This document shows, piece by piece, positions 33,882 to 46,800 of a stretch of 64,000 nt of DNA (its first letter is position 1; each line of letters starts with the position of its first letter). The translations under genes were made by a program, and so were the position numbers. Source of the DNA: Micractinium sp. NFX-FRZ (taxonomy: Eukaryota; Chlorophyta; Trebouxiophyceae; Chlorellales; Chlorellaceae); assembly GCA_029339195.1 (NCBI GenBank), contig JAPTJF010000283.1, positions 1-64,000 on the forward strand, in the 5' to 3' direction. The notes beneath the pieces are model-generated. The model did no database searches and had not been told where the DNA came from. It worked only from the letters and a program-made list of their open reading frames with translations.

Positions 33882-35963
33882 TTACGCCGCCGAGGTCAGC
33901 GCCCCGGGCCGCGGCCGCATGCCCAGCACCTGCACCAGCCGCGCCTCGATGCCGCCCAGCATGGGCACCAGTGCCGCCTGCATCTGGCTGCTGCTCTGCG
34001 CCGCCCGCGTCAGCTCCATACACAGCGCCCTGCAGCCGGGGCGGGGCACAGCCAGGGCAGGCAGGTCAAGCGGGGCGGATACAGCAGCGGGGCGGACACA
34101 GCACATGCGGCAAACCACATGCACTGCGGCCAGCAGCCCAGCCTGCCCAGCCGGTCACATTGCCCAGACTGCCCCGCCGCTCTCCACGCCGCTCTGCCCA
34201 CCTGCGTGCACTGCCTGCCTACCCACCTGACTTGCAGGTCCAGCTGCGCGCTCTTTGCCTTCTCCAGCAGCAGCTCCCGCTCAAATCGCTGGCACAGCGC
34301 CGCCAGCGCGCTGCTATCCCCTCCGCCGCCCACCCCCGCCGCAGCAGAGGGCTCCGCTGCGGCGTCCGCGCTGGGCCCCGCTGCCGCGTGCGCTGCAAGC
34401 GCAGCCGCTGCCGCCGCCGTGCCTGCAGCGGCGCTGCTGCTGAGGCCATCGTCAGCGGTGGTGCTGGCGGGGCCGCCGCTGCCAGGTGGCGCTGCAGCGG
34501 GGACGCTCCACGTGGCGCTTTCCTCCAGAAGGTCCTTCAGGCGCTCGTTCTGAGCCAGGCTGTCCTGCGCCTGCGCCTCCCACTTGGCGGCCACATCACG
34601 CATCTGTGCCACCACCTGCACAGCACAGCACGGCACAGCACGGCACAGCTGTATGTGAGCATAGGATCTGAGGGGGAGGGCGAGAGGCAAACACCGCCTT
34701 CACGTCATGGCGCAGCATGCCGCCCCCCCACCCCACCTTCCAGTTGCACCGCCTTACCCCTGCAAGCGGTGCATTGCCAATGGATGAACAGCCGCTCCTC
34801 CCCAACACCCTCCCCAACACCCTCCCACCTGCCTCCCACCTGCACCTCGCCTTCCCCCTCCCGACACCTCACCTCTGCCAGCGCTGCATTGTCAGTGGAC
34901 AGCCGCTCCACCTCGGCTGCCTGCGCATCAAACGCTCCAATCAGCTTGTCCCGGCTGGCCTTGAGCGCACCGATGCGCTGGTGCAGCGCGGCCACGGCGG
35001 CGGCAGCACCCACGTCGCCGCCGCTGCCGCCGCCCGCCAGTGCCCCTTCCAAGCTTGCAGCCGATGCCGACTCCTGGAGGCCGCCCGCAGCACCGCTGCC
35101 GCCCGTCTCCTTGCCCTCCTTGCCGCCGCCCTTGCCGCCCTTGCCCTCCAGCTTCTTGATGCGCTGCTGCGCTTTGAGCAGCTTCTCCGTAGCTGACACC
35201 GCCTCCCGCTCGGCTGCCTCCAGAGTGCGCACCAGCTCCTCGCTTCGCTGCCGCTCCCTGTCCAGCTCAGCAAGCAGGATCTCCGCATCCCGCTCGTAAC
35301 TGTCGCCCTCGGTGCTCCCCCGCGCCAGCCGCCCCCGCGCCTCCACTTGGGTGCTGGCCCCGGCAGCAGCCGCGGCTGCAGGGGCGGCGGCGGAGGCGGC
35401 GGGTGCCACCTCACGCTGCGCCTCCAGCAGCTGCTGCTTTAGGGCAGCTGCCGCTGTCTCTGCCCGCAGCTGCTCCTCCTCTGCCTCCAGGGCGCGCCTC
35501 TCAGCTGCCAGCAAGGCTGCGGCCAGCTCGTCGCGGGCGCGCTGTCGGGGGGGTGGAAGTGGGAGGGGCAGCGGGCGGCGGAGGGCGTGAATTGTGCGCA
35601 GTGCACGAGGCAGGCGGGGCAACCAATGAGCGGCAGGGGGAGGTCTTAAACACTCCTAGATGTACGTCACCATTGTAGGCACGCTTGCTGGTGGCACCCC
35701 ACTGCTTGGCCCGCCCTCACCTGCAGCCGATTTCGATCGGCGGCGACAGCCTCCACCGCCTCCTCCGCCTGGCGGCGCAACAACTGCTCTTCGCCCAGCT
35801 GCTCCCGCAGGCGCTCCACCTGCACACGCAGCTGCTCCAGCTCCGCCGCAGCGGCCTCGCCGCCCATCCGCTTTCGAGGGGCCAGTTGAGCGGCGGTCGC
35901 ACGGAAGAAGCCCAGGGGCTGCGGGATGCTCGCAGGTAGCCAGAAGAGTAGGATTGAAGGCAA
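33882..35963 (-). CDS. Alanine-rich coiled-coil protein
   Basis: Four exons join in frame on the minus strand: 35721-35963 (or from the Met at 35867), 34873-35541, 34227-34615 and 33882-34029. They give 482 or 450 residues. Exon 1 reads LEQLRVQVERLREQLGEEQLLRRQAEEAVEAV. Exon 2 has ERQRSEELVRTLEAAEREAVSATEKLLKAQQRIKKLE, and exon 3 AKWEAQAQDSLAQNERLKDLLEE, all heptad-type coiled coil separated by Ala/Gly-rich linkers. No catalytic domain is present, so a structural or tethering role is an inference from composition only. Part of exon 1 and its flank recur at about 43.1-43.3 kb as a broken copy. Confidence 0.85.
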
Positions 35964-36089
35964 TCAATGCGCATGTGGGGCTTGAAGAGTGGAGCGAGCA
36001 GGACAGGCCGGCAGGACGGCGGCGGCGCTGAGCGCACAACATGCCGCCCCGTCAGTGCTCTCCCACACTTTCGTCTCCTTTGTTCACAT

Positions 36090-36094
36090 TTACA
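36090..36094 (-). terminator. Putative TGTAA polyadenylation signal of receptor kinase copy 1
   Basis: Reverse-strand TGTAA about 250 bp beyond the stop at 36348. It has no obvious equivalent after copy 2. Confidence 0.45.
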
Positions 36095-36347
36095 CGACTG
36101 CTTCAGTTTTTTTCATTATACATCCCACTCCATGTTAGGCGGATTGGCGAGTGACGGATTGGGGGGGGGGGTACATAGGCACAGGAAAGTTGTGCGTCAT
36201 CAGTTGAGCGTAGGAGCGAAATATGGTCGAGTAAAGGCAGGCAGTGTACGCTTTGTGCGACAGCAGTGCCCAGGCTTGTGCTGATTATGTCATAAGGATA
36301 AGTGGTTTCGAAATAAATTATTCAAAAGTTGTGAAAAGCAGTGCACA

Positions 36348-39300
36348 TCAAAACTCGAGGCAGGTGTCCTCGGCACGCAGCCGCTGCAGGGCCTGCTCCG
36401 CTGTGGGCCTCAGCGCCGGGTTCTTTTGGATACAGTCCTCTATCAACTCCCGAGTGCTCTGCAGGAGACAACAGCGGAAGTTCAGAGGCCTTTAGACATC
36501 CCTGCACTGAAGTGCAAGCCAGCAGCCGCCCCTGCTGCCTGTGCACCTGTCGGCCGTTTCCCATCCTGCACGTCCTGCCCCGCCCTGCCCCACGCCACCC
36601 CGTCACACCTGGGAGCATTCTGCAGGGACGTGGGGCAGGCGCCACGTGCCGCGCTGCCCGGTCACAGTGCGCGTAATCAGCTGCATCAGTATCACTCCGA
36701 AGCTAAACAGGTCCGCTGCCAGCGTGCACCGCTCGCCCATCAGCTGCTCTGGGGCTGCACGGCAGAGGGACACGCACAGAGGCAGCGGAGTCCTAACCAG
36801 TGCACATCAAGCGTGGCAAGTGAGCAGTCAGGCGGCCAGGCGGGCAGGCAGGCGGGCAGGTAGGTGTGCAGGCGGGCAGGTCACCTGCGTACAACGGTGA
36901 GCACGCGCGTAGGGTGCAGGCGCTGCTGTGCACGACTTGCGACACGCCCAGGTCCCCGAGGCAGGCCCGCAGGTCTTGAGTCAGCAGCACGTTGCTGCAC
37001 ACACGCCGTAAGCAAGGTTGGGCGGGGTGGGAAGAAAGGAAATGGAGACATGGGCAGGTCAGCCAGCTGCCTGCTGCGCCCTGTGCTGGCTGCCCGCCCT
37101 GCCTGCCTGCAGGATGTCAGTGTGCGCCTGCCAGCATCAGAAGCGCAGCGCCAACCCACCCATTGCTGGCAGCTGCGCTTGCATTCACCTGGGCTTGAGG
37201 TCGCCATGAAGCACACGCAGCTCGGTGTGCAGGAAATGCAGGCCTTCGGCAATGTCCAGCGCCACCTGTCGGCCCCTGCACGCACAACACAGCAGGGACG
37301 CCAAGGTGCAGCAGGCAGGGCAGGCAGGCTCAGCAGCACAACGTGCGACGCCACCGGTCGCCCCGTGCCAGTCCAGCAGGACAGCTCACGCAAATACGAG
37401 TGCGCAGGGCAGCTAACTCAAACAGCAGTGCCCCAAATGGTGCCCAACAAGCGTGTTGGCTTGCTGGCTTGCACTTGCAATGTATGCTGAGCAACGCTGA
37501 CCTGCATCCTGCATTCTGCCACCTCCCAGCCGCACATTTGTCCTCTGGCCCCACCTACCCTGCATCCCAGCGCAGCTTCTCTTTAGTGTCGGTGCACTGA
37601 AGTGCCTTCTGCAGCGACCCACCCCGCATAAATGCCATGACCAGCATCAACACTTGGCCCTGCAGCACAATGTAAGCCACGGGCATGTTGGTGGCAGGCA
37701 CTACGCAGCATGTCCATTTTCTTGTGACGTCCCAACCTGCGGCACCCGTGGGCACATGCAAATGCACGGCTGCACTGAAGCATCCCAAGCTACGAAGGCA
37801 GCGGGCCGCACAACACGTGTGGCAAAGGCTCCACGCAGCTCTTGCACCCGCCCCCACACTCCTCTACGCCGCCCCGCGCACCTTCACGGCCACGCCATAC
37901 AGTGGCAAGATGCGCTGGTGTACGCAGCGGCGCAGCACTGCCACCTCATGCCACACATTGTGCGAGTCGATTCCCCCGCCCAGCTCAAATACCTGCGGGC
38001 AGCACACCATTGTCACTACATGTGACCTCCACAGCTCCAGCTGTCACTAGACTGGGGGTTAAGGATCTGCCACAGAAAAAATGTCCTCCATCACTGTCTG
38101 TCAGCAGGATGCAAGCAAGCAAAATAACACACGGCAAAGAAGAGCCTTCTGGCTACCCATGGCGGCCGAACCGCAGGTCGCAAGTGCAGCTGCCGGCACC
38201 GATGTCGGCATGTGATTGCATGGGCAAACCACAGTGTGTCCACTCACCTTGACTGCTACTGGGTTGCCCTCCTGCATTCTGCCTAGGTACACAGCAGCCT
38301 GTGCCCCCGCCCCCAGCACCACCGCATTGCCCTGAGCATCGGTGACAAGCTGCGCAGCAAGGGGAGCGGGCAGGGGTGGAACGCCCGGACGTTTGAAAGA
38401 GGTGCCCCAACGAAGATTCCAAAACAGGTGCAATTTGGTGGAGAGCAGGGGCTGCAGCCAGTGAGAGGGCCTCCACCCCACCTGGGGCTCCGCCGGCCTG
38501 GCATGCGCAGTGCAAAATGACCAAAACAGGCGCATTCTAGGCAGCTTTGAGACAGCTTCTGCAGGCACCCAACCACCCACCTCAAGCTCCCCGGGTTGCA
38601 ACCGCAGGGAGAGGGTGTCCAGGCCCCACCGACGAGTGGCGGCGACCGCATGCGTGCTTCCATTGTTCGCAGCGCCTGCGCCGTCCCCGCCACCGCCACT
38701 GGCCCCCATGCCACTCGCCCTCCTTGCACGCTCCTCCTCAACGCCCCAGGTCTGACAGGGTGCGGCCCCCTGACCGGGCACCAAACCGTGTGCTAATCTT
38801 GGCGTCAGGTCGTCCAAGGGAAGCATCTCGAGGGGGCGCCCGTCCGTCATCACTGCCTGTAATAGCCCAGTGATGCGCAGTAAGCAGCGGTCCCGACCGC
38901 TGTCCCGCTCCCCGCTGCTGCCGGCTGCAGAGGGCGGGTGCGCTGGGGGCCGCAAACTCGTGCTGCTGCTGTTGCTGCCCTGCTGATCTCGCAGCAGCAG
39001 CAGCAACTCCTGCTCCCAGTGAGACGTGTGCTGCCACCGGCGGCGCCGCCACAGCACGCGGCCAGCCGTCACGCCTGCTGCCACCAGCGCGGCAAGTGGC
39101 AGCAGCGCTGCCAGGCTGGCAGCCAGCAACCACAGCGTGGCCCAGCTGCGGTGGTCGTGCGAGACGCGCCTTTCGTCCTCAGATTCGTCGAGCAAATAAG
39201 GGAAGGCATGCGAAGCACACTGGGGCAGCCGACCAGCTACCGCCGTGCCTTTGAGTCCCCTGTGCAAGGGCGGCATGAGCGGCAGCAATTGAGTCCATGC

Positions 39301-42264
39301 GTGCTGTCCATATCCATGCTGCAATTGCAGCATGGCATGCAGGCAACAGAGCAGCCGGGTGGGCGAAGGGATTGTATGCTCCCTGAAACCGCTGGCACCG
39401 GGACTCACAGCATACGCAGGGCGTGAGCAAAGGGCGCCTGGCACCAGGCGTCGGGGACGCTGCCGGTGAGTGCGGTCCGCTGCAGGTTGCTGCACCGGGA
39501 GGGGTGGGGCATGGTGGAAGGCAAGCCAGGGGCAGGGTGGGTGGATGTGCGATATGGGGGCAGGAATCGGGTGCAGGGGCGCAGCGAACATGCCGAAGGT
39601 GCAATTTGCACCTCTAAGGTGGGCGTTAGGGTTTCCAGGCTAATACCCTAACCCCAAACCCTAATCAGCCTGCACGGCGCCCATGGCCGCCGCTCACATG
39701 TCCTTGATACGCGGCCAGGACAGGTTGGTGGGGAGGTTGCCAGCCAGGCCCACGTTTCCCGACACATCCAGCTGCACCAGGGTTAGCATGGCTCCGGGGC
39801 GCAGCCACGCGGGCGGGAAGGCGGGGCCCGACAGCGAGTTGTTGGCAACGGAAAGTTGCTGGAGCACCTGCAAGCAGGAAGTTGCAAAGCTGAGACTCGA
39901 CTGCCGACAGCAACCGGAAACGGAGGCCACGTGTGAACCAGCCAGCCAGCAAACAAGGGCTACCCCCGCTGCCAGCCGCACCTGGAGAGCACCCCAGGCG
40001 GGTGGCAGTGTGCCAGTGAGGCGGTTGCCGTTCAGCAGCAGATCAACGAGCCGAGGGTGGCGCTCAAAGATGTGTGCAGGCAGCGTGCCGGTCAGGTCAC
40101 CCAGCGAAATCTGCCTGCAGGCGGAGGGCAGGGGCGAGGGTGCTGCCAAGGCGTGGGCCAGCCAGGTGCTGCTGCATGCATGCCGGCAGAAGCAGTGGGA
40201 GGAAGACGGGCAGGCGCACACACTCTTGCCACCCTCTCAGCCAGTCATTGCTGCCCACACGCCGGGCAGAGGGGCTAGCCTGCAGGGCAAAGTCAGACCC
40301 CACGCTCTGCCCTGCATGCCAGCACTCACAGTTCATAAAGGGATGGGAACCCGCCGTCCTGCCACGCCATCGGCATGCTCCCAGCCGCCAGGTTCACCAG
40401 CCGTAGCAGCTCCAAGCGTGGGAAGGCTCCCGGCGCTGCCCAGGCAGCAGGCAAGCGGTGAAGCACCAGCGCCTTGGCGCCGTTCTTGGCCGCCGCTCGC
40501 CAGGCGGCAATGGTTGCCGTGTTTGTCTGATAGCTGGGGTGGCTTTCACGCATGCTTGCTGGGACGTTGAGCAGGTGGAGGCCCGTGAGCTGGCGGAAGC
40601 CGCGCCCCCATGCAATGGGCAGGCCGCCCTCAATCTGCAGCTCTACAGTCAGGTCCCTGAGCGACGGCAGGACCGCTGGGTCGGCTCCCCAGCCTGCAGC
40701 ATGTGAGGCGCGCAGCTGATTTGTTGTATATGCATGTATGGTGTTCATAGTTGAGAACATGCCTGCCAATGACACGCATGCCTGCACACATCCCTAGCCT
40801 GCATCCGCCTCAGCACAGCTCAGCGCAGCACAGCACAGCTCAGCTCAGCACAGCACAGCAGGCACAGCACACAGATGTCAACGCACTGGGTGGCAGCGAG
40901 GAGCGCAGCCCTGGGAGCTCCAGATGCAGGTGCTCGAGCCGCGGCAGAGCACCGGGCGCTAGTGCAGGCAGCGGCGCCGCCTGGTCGGGGGCATGGGAGC
41001 GGCCGGACAGCATCAGCCTGCACAGCAGCGTGGCAGCATGCGCTTAGCAGACACAACGGCGTGCAGCATGCGCTCTTTCCTCATGCCTAGCGCACCACCT
41101 GCACCCTGCCCCTTGACCTGCATGCTGGTCGGCAAGGCTGACACAGCTGGGCACCCTTCCACGCACGCAACTGCCACCCCGCAACCTCGACATGGTTGCC
41201 CCAGACATGGCTGCCGCCCTCTGCCAGCCATTGCCGGTACGGTAGCACATCCTTGCTCACCCCGTCAGCCGGGGGAAGGCGCCCGGTACTAGCCACTGCG
41301 CTGGAATGTGCGGCATGTCAAAGCCTGCCTGATACACCACGAGAGTGAGCTTATTCAGCCACTGCAGCTGCGCCAGCTCCGACGGCAGCGGGATGGCGGT
41401 GCCACCGGTGGTGTTGCCGCAACGGGGGGCAGCCGCAGCGGGGAGCGCAGCGCTGCTGTGCTGAATGACGGACACTTCTCTGCAGCAGGGCGGAGGCCGG
41501 GGCAAGGAATGCTGGAATGAGGGGCAGGCACGCAGGGAAGCCTGGAAGAGGATCCGCCCTGACGGCACAGCACAGCACGGCACAGCACGGCACAGTGCAG
41601 TGCAGCACACAGGTCCCGGTGAAGCCCCCAACACCTATAGCCACTGCCTTTCTGTTGAGTGGCAAAGTGAGAGGCAGGCCAGTCCCGGTCGCCCACCCCA
41701 TGTGGCGCCAGCGAGCACCTGCACAACATTGACAAGATGTACCCTGCGACATGCAGCATTGCAGGCCGTGTGACGACCCAGGGCAAACTCACATGGCGGT
41801 GACGTGCCGGCCTCCGTTGCACTTGACGCCATACCAGTCGCACGGGTGGTCGGGGTGGTCGGGGCGCCACCCGCCCATGTTCATGCGTCCGGAGCTCATA
41901 AAGGAAGGGGCGGGGGTCCACTGTGGGCAGGCATCCCAGAGTGCATGCCGGAACCTCCGCAAAATGGCGGCATCGGAGTCGGCCGCTCCTGCAGCCGCCG
42001 CACCTGCAGGCGAGCACATGTGCCGATGGGTGCGGCAGCTACAGCTACGGCATGGAAGGGACAGCCCCAGAACACACGCCGGTGGCATGCAGGCTTCTGA
42101 GACAATCAGGCTCTCCCTGAGCGCAATACTCAAACATGAAGCCCTTTCCATCGGGCATGGCACTCACTGAGGGCCTCTTGAGCTGCCGCTGGCACCACCG
42201 CCGCCGCCGCCGCCGCAAGCACTGCCGCTGCAACAACCGCAGCGAGCCTCGCCCTGGATGGCAT
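36348..42264 (-). CDS. LRR receptor-like protein kinase, copy 1
   Basis: Domains in order: a signal peptide (MPSRARLAAVVAAAVLAA, exon 42168-42264) and an LRR N-cap exon (about 41793-42003) with WDACPQW, GGWRPDHPDHPCDWYGVKC. Leucine-rich repeats follow across several exons (41.4-39.7 kb), with plant-type LTGTLPPAWGAL and NNSLSGPAFPPAW. A single membrane span lies near 39.06-39.13 kb (LAALLPLAALVAAGVTAGRVLWRRRR), followed by a long juxtamembrane region. The kinase domain (38.3-36.35 kb) has VLGAGAQAAVYLG, VAVK, LHGDLKPSNVLL, LGDLGVSQ, APEQLMGE, and ends CLEF. The catalytic loop is HGD (non-RD) and the metal motif is DLG where most kinases have DFG. The key Lys and Asp residues are kept. It should sit in the plasma membrane with the LRRs outside. 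Its ligand is unknown. Exact boundaries of several exons are approximate. Confidence 0.9.
39625..39664. repeat. Telomere-like sequence in an intron of receptor kinase copy 1
   Basis: GTTAGGGTTT at 39625-39634 faces TACCCTAACCCCAAACCCTAA at 39644-39664, so plant-type telomere units (TTTAGGG) occur in both orientations within 40 bp. The equivalent intron of copy 2 does not show it. Confidence 0.75.
40812..40866. repeat. CAGCACAGCA low-complexity repeat, copy 1
   Basis: Irregular cagca/cacagct units in an intron of receptor kinase copy 1. A shorter set lies at 41565-41605 and a longer one in copy 2 at 49640-49800. Confidence 0.8.
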
Positions 42265-43079
42265 GCGCAGGGTTCAGGTTCTCCGCTGGGAGCCGCGCAA
42301 AGGCGGAAAGGAGCCCATCCTAGTCGAGCGTCGTCAGAGACTCCAAGAGACAGGGACCAGCCGGGCAGGTGTGTTCGCTCGGCCGCCCCGAGGGACGCTT
42401 GGTGTGAATGGAGAGCACTGGTTTGCCAGCCATCACGTTCATCTTGCGCCTGTGCGGCTCACCGTACTGATCAACTGAGGCCTGTGTCAAGAGTTGCGCC
42501 CGGCGCAATACGCTGCACCATTAGCAGACACGGCTTCTGGAATGCAGCGCATTGCGGGAGCCTATCTGGGGGCCAAGAGGCAGCGGCTGGCCAGCCAATG
42601 GGGGCCGGCGCGCCGCGGCGGCGGTCAGTGCTCGCCAAGGGTGTTGCGGGAAGGTGGGTTGAAATCTTGACAGGTCAGATGACATTGCCTGAAACGATGC
42701 CTGCTCAACCTGAAATACACAGAGCAGCTCTGGTGCCACCCAACAAGGTACAACAGTTATGAAGGTAAGGGCGCAGCATGCACGCAAGTATGAAATGCTA
42801 TTGTCATGAACCGTGGTGGCGCATTCAAGGCTTCACAGCGGCACCAATTGCCACATCACACAACCACCAGGGCTGGATGCGAAGTCCCGGACGGAAGCAG
42901 CTCAAGTTGTTCTAATGTAGCACGAATCATTCACCAGTTGGATTGATGCAATGCCTTCAACGGCGCGCAGTGCCGGCGGCGCAGTGCACGAGGCAAGCGG
43001 GCCAGCTTATTATGAACGGCAGGGTGAGTTTGAGCGCTCGAAACACTTCTAGTGCATGTAACCAGCGTAGCATGCAGCT
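42265..43079. other. Junction region between the tandem receptor-kinase units
   Basis: The left part (42265 to about 42600) is the upstream region of copy 1 and is partly alignable with 50489-50860 upstream of copy 2 (shared GCCTATCTGGGG and GGAGCCCATCCTAGT). The right part, from about 42960, is the start of the second duplication unit, with the shared GCGCAGTGCACGAGGCA block also found at 35600. Confidence 0.6.
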
Positions 43080-43310
43080 GCGAAAGGCACCCCGCTACTT
43101 GGCCTGGCATTTGCAGCCGGTTTCGATCGGCGGCGACAGCCTCCGGAGCTCCGCCGCCCGCCTGGCGGCGCAACAGCTGCTCCTCGCCTACCTGCTCCCG
43201 CAGGCGCTCCACTTGCACCCGCAGCTGCTCGGGGCAGCCCCGTTGCAGCCGCCGCGCCGCCCATCCTGACGCTTTCGAGGGGCCAGTTGAGAGGCGGTGC
43301 CAGCACGCAA
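43080..43310 (-). pseudogene. Broken first-exon copy of the coiled-coil gene
   Basis: Minus-strand sequence matches exon 1 of the gene at 35.7-36.0 kb, including QVERLREQ-GEEQLLRRQA, VAADRNRLQ and the upstream QLAPRKR. Indels break the frame, and no downstream exons of that gene follow. It marks the left end of the second duplication unit. Confidence 0.8.
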
Positions 43311-43897
43311 GAGGGCCAGGGGCTGCGGGAGGTTCAAACAGACGCCAGATGCAAACACTACGGCAGTGAATCCACGTGTGGGCCTTGATTTATGTATTGA
43401 ATGATTGAACAGTGAGGCGAGCAGGGCGGGCAGGGCGGGACGCCGCGGCGGAGGCGGAGGCGCTCGGCTCAACAAGGCTGCGCTCCCACTTTTGCATCTC
43501 CCTCTTGCATGTGCACGCCCGCTTGGAGTGTGTCTTAAACTAATGTTTTTGCATATGTTGAGGATGGTGAGTGGTGGAAGATTGGGGCAACCAAGAACGG
43601 TGAAACATGCGGTGCCGTTTGGGCGGTGCTGCGTAGGAATCGTGCAAGGGCAGGCAGTTTTAGCTGTGTGCAAGCAGTGCTTAGGTCAAGTAGACCGAGC
43701 TAAGGGTTTCTTGAAAGTACATGTAGAAATGCATAGGATTGTACCCCAAAGGGCCAAGTATCTTGCTCAGTGGCGCAAAAAATAAAGTGAATTTTCGTCG
43801 ACACGGTAAAGACGAACAATGAAATCGGCGTAGAGGGCAGTGGCTTATCTTCGTCTTGAGAAACGGCGAAAAGAAGGATTAGGAAAAGCAGTGCACA

Positions 43898-46800
43898 TCA
43901 AAACTCGAGGCAGGTGTCCTCGGCACGCAGCCGCTGCAGGGCCTGCTCCGCTGTGGGCCTCAGCGCCGGGGTCTTTTGGATACAGTCCTCTATCAACTCC
44001 CGAGTGCTCTGCAGGAGACAACAGCGGAAGTTCAGAGGCCTTTAGACATCCCTGCACTGAAGTGCAAGCCAGCAGCCGCCCCTGCTGCCTGTGCACCTGT
44101 CGGCCGTTTCCCATCCTGCACGTCCTGCCCCGCCCGGCCCATGCTACCCCGTCACACCTGGGAGCACTCTGCGGGGACGTGGGGCAGGCGCCACGTTCCG
44201 CGCTGCCCGGTCACGGTGCGCGTAATCAGCTGGATCAGAATCACTCCGAAGCTAAACAGGTCCGCTGCAAGCGTGCAACGCTCGCCCATGAGCTGCTCTG
44301 GGGCTGCACGGCAGAGGGACACGCAAGAGGGGCAGTGCCCGGTGGTCAGCTGGATCCTGCACAAGCCAGAGCAGTGCACATCGAGCGTGGAGGGCAGGCA
44401 GGCAGGCGGGCAAGGCAGGCAGGCAAGCGGGCAGGTCACCTGCATACAACGGTGAGCACGCGCGAATGGTGCAGGCGCTGCTGTGCACGACTTGCGACAC
44501 GCCCAGGTCCCCCAGGCAGGCCCGCAGGTCTTGGGTCAGCAACACGTTGCTGCACACACGCCGAAGGCAGGGTTGTGGGTGCGAGGAAAGGGAGGAGGGA
44601 GGCAGGCGGGTCAGCCATCTGCCGGGTGCGGCCCTGTGCTGGTTGTGCCCCACTCCTGCAATCGCCACGTGAGTGCACGCCACGTGAGGGCACGCAACAC
44701 CAACACAGGCATTCAGTTGTTAAGTGCTGAGTACCACGATAGAGACCAAGCATTGCTGGCAGCTTGGCTTGCAATCACCTTGGTTTGAGGTCTCCATGCA
44801 GCACACGCAGCTCGGTGTGCAGGAAGTGCAGGCCCTCAGCAACGTCGAGCGCCACCTGTCGGCCCCTGCACGCACAACACAGCAGGCACGCCAAGGTGCA
44901 GCAGGCAGGGCAGGCAGGCTCAGCAGCACAACGTGCAACGCCACCGGTTGCCCCGTGCCAGTCCAGCAGGACAGCTCACGCAAACACGAGTGCGCAGGGC
45001 AGCTAACTCAAACAGCAGTGCCCCAAATGGTGCCGAGCAGGCGTGCTGCCTTGCTGGCTTGCACTTGCAATGTATGCTGAGCAACGCTGACCTGCATCCT
45101 GCATTCTGCCACCTCCCAGCCGCACATTTGTCCTCTGGCCCCACCTACCCTGCATCCCAGCGCAGCTTCTCTTTAGTGTCGGTGCACTGAAGTGCCTTCT
45201 GCAGCGACCCACCCCGCATAAACGCCATGACCAGCATCAACACTTGGCCCTGCAGTGCAGTGCAAGCCACGGGCATGTTGGTGGCAGACACTGCGCAGCA
45301 TGTCCATTTTATTGTGACGTCCCAACCTGCGGCACCCGTGGGCACATGCACATGCAAGGCTGCACTGAAGCATCCCAAGCTACGAAGGCAGCGGGCCGCA
45401 CAACACGTGTGGCAAAGGCTCCACGCAGCTCTTGCACCCGCCCCCACACTCCTCTACGCCGCCCCGCGCACCTTCACGGCCACGCCATACAGTGGCAAGA
45501 TGCGCTGGTGTACGCAGCGGCGCAGCACTGCCACCTCATGCCACACATTGTGCGAGTCGATTCCCCCGCCCAGCTCAAATACCTGTGGGCAGCACACCAA
45601 TGTCACCACATTTGAGATCCACAGCTTTAACTGTCACTAGAGTGGGGGCTAAGGATCTGCCACAGCAAAAAATGTGCTGTGCCATTGCGTCAATGCCTGT
45701 CAACAGGATGCAAGCGAGCAAAATAACACACGGCAAAGAAGAGCCTGCTGGCTGCCCATGGCGGCCGAATCACAGGCCGCAAGTGCAGCTGCCGGCAGCG
45801 ATGTCAGCATCTCATTGCATATGCAAGCCATAGGTGTGTGTGTCCACTCACCTTGACTGCCACTGGGTTGCCCTCCTGCATTCTGCCCAGGTACACAACA
45901 GCCTGTGCCCCCGCCCCCAGCACCACCGCATTGCCCTGTGCATCCGTGACAAGCTGCGCAGCAAGGGGAGGTGGGCAGGGATGGAACGCCCGGATTATAA
46001 GAAGAATGCCCCGGCCAAGGTTCCAGAACAGGTGCAAAGTTGGAGGTTAGGCGCCGGAGCCAGCCAGAGGCGTCCACCAGGCCCGGGGCAGGCCGGTCAG
46101 CTGGCATGAGCAATGCAAAATTACCAACACAGGCGCATTTCAGGGAGCTTCAAGGCAGCTTCTCCAGGCGCCCAACACCCACCTCGAGCTCCCCGGGCTG
46201 CAGCCGCAGGGAGAGGGTGTCCAGGCCCCACCGACGGGTGGCGGCGACAGCATGCGTGCTTCCATTGTTCGCAGCGCCTGCGCCGTCCCCGCCACCTGCC
46301 CTCCTTGCACTCTCCTCCTCAACGCCCCAAGTCTGACAGGGTGCGGCCCCCTGACCGGGCCCAAAATCGTGTGCTAATCTTGGCGTCAGGTCGTCCAAGT
46401 GAAGCATCTCGAGGGGGCGCCCGTCCCTCATCACTGCCTGTAATAGCCCAGTGATGCGCAGTAAGCAGCGGTCCCGACCGCTGTCCCGCTCCCCGCTGCT
46501 GCCGGCTGCAGAGGGTGGGTGCGCTGGGGGCCGCAATCTCGTGCCGCTGGCGCCGCTGCGGTGCTGATCTCGCAGCAGCAGCAACAACTCTTGATCCCGG
46601 TGAGACGTGCGCTGCCACCGGCGGCGCCGCCACAGCACGCGGCCAGCCGTCACGCCTGCTGCCACCAACGCGGCAAGTGGTAGCAGCGCTGCCAGGCTGG
46701 CAACCCGCAATGGCGCCATTGGCCAACTGCGGTTGCCACGCGAGACAGGCCTCTGCTCCCCAGATCCGCCAAGCAACTGGGGGAAGGCATGAGCAGCACA

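Noticed and set aside
33848..35299. A 483-codon plus-strand ORF, Ser/Pro/Ala-rich
   Set aside because: It is the antisense shadow of the coiled-coil gene, whose minus-strand exons have proper splice sites and heptad patterns. High GC content keeps antisense frames open.
38101..39591. A 496-codon minus-strand ORF read as one uninterrupted gene
   Set aside because: It spans several exons and introns of receptor kinase copy 1. The kinase and membrane-span parts are real, but donor and acceptor sites within it, and the paralogue, show that it is interrupted.
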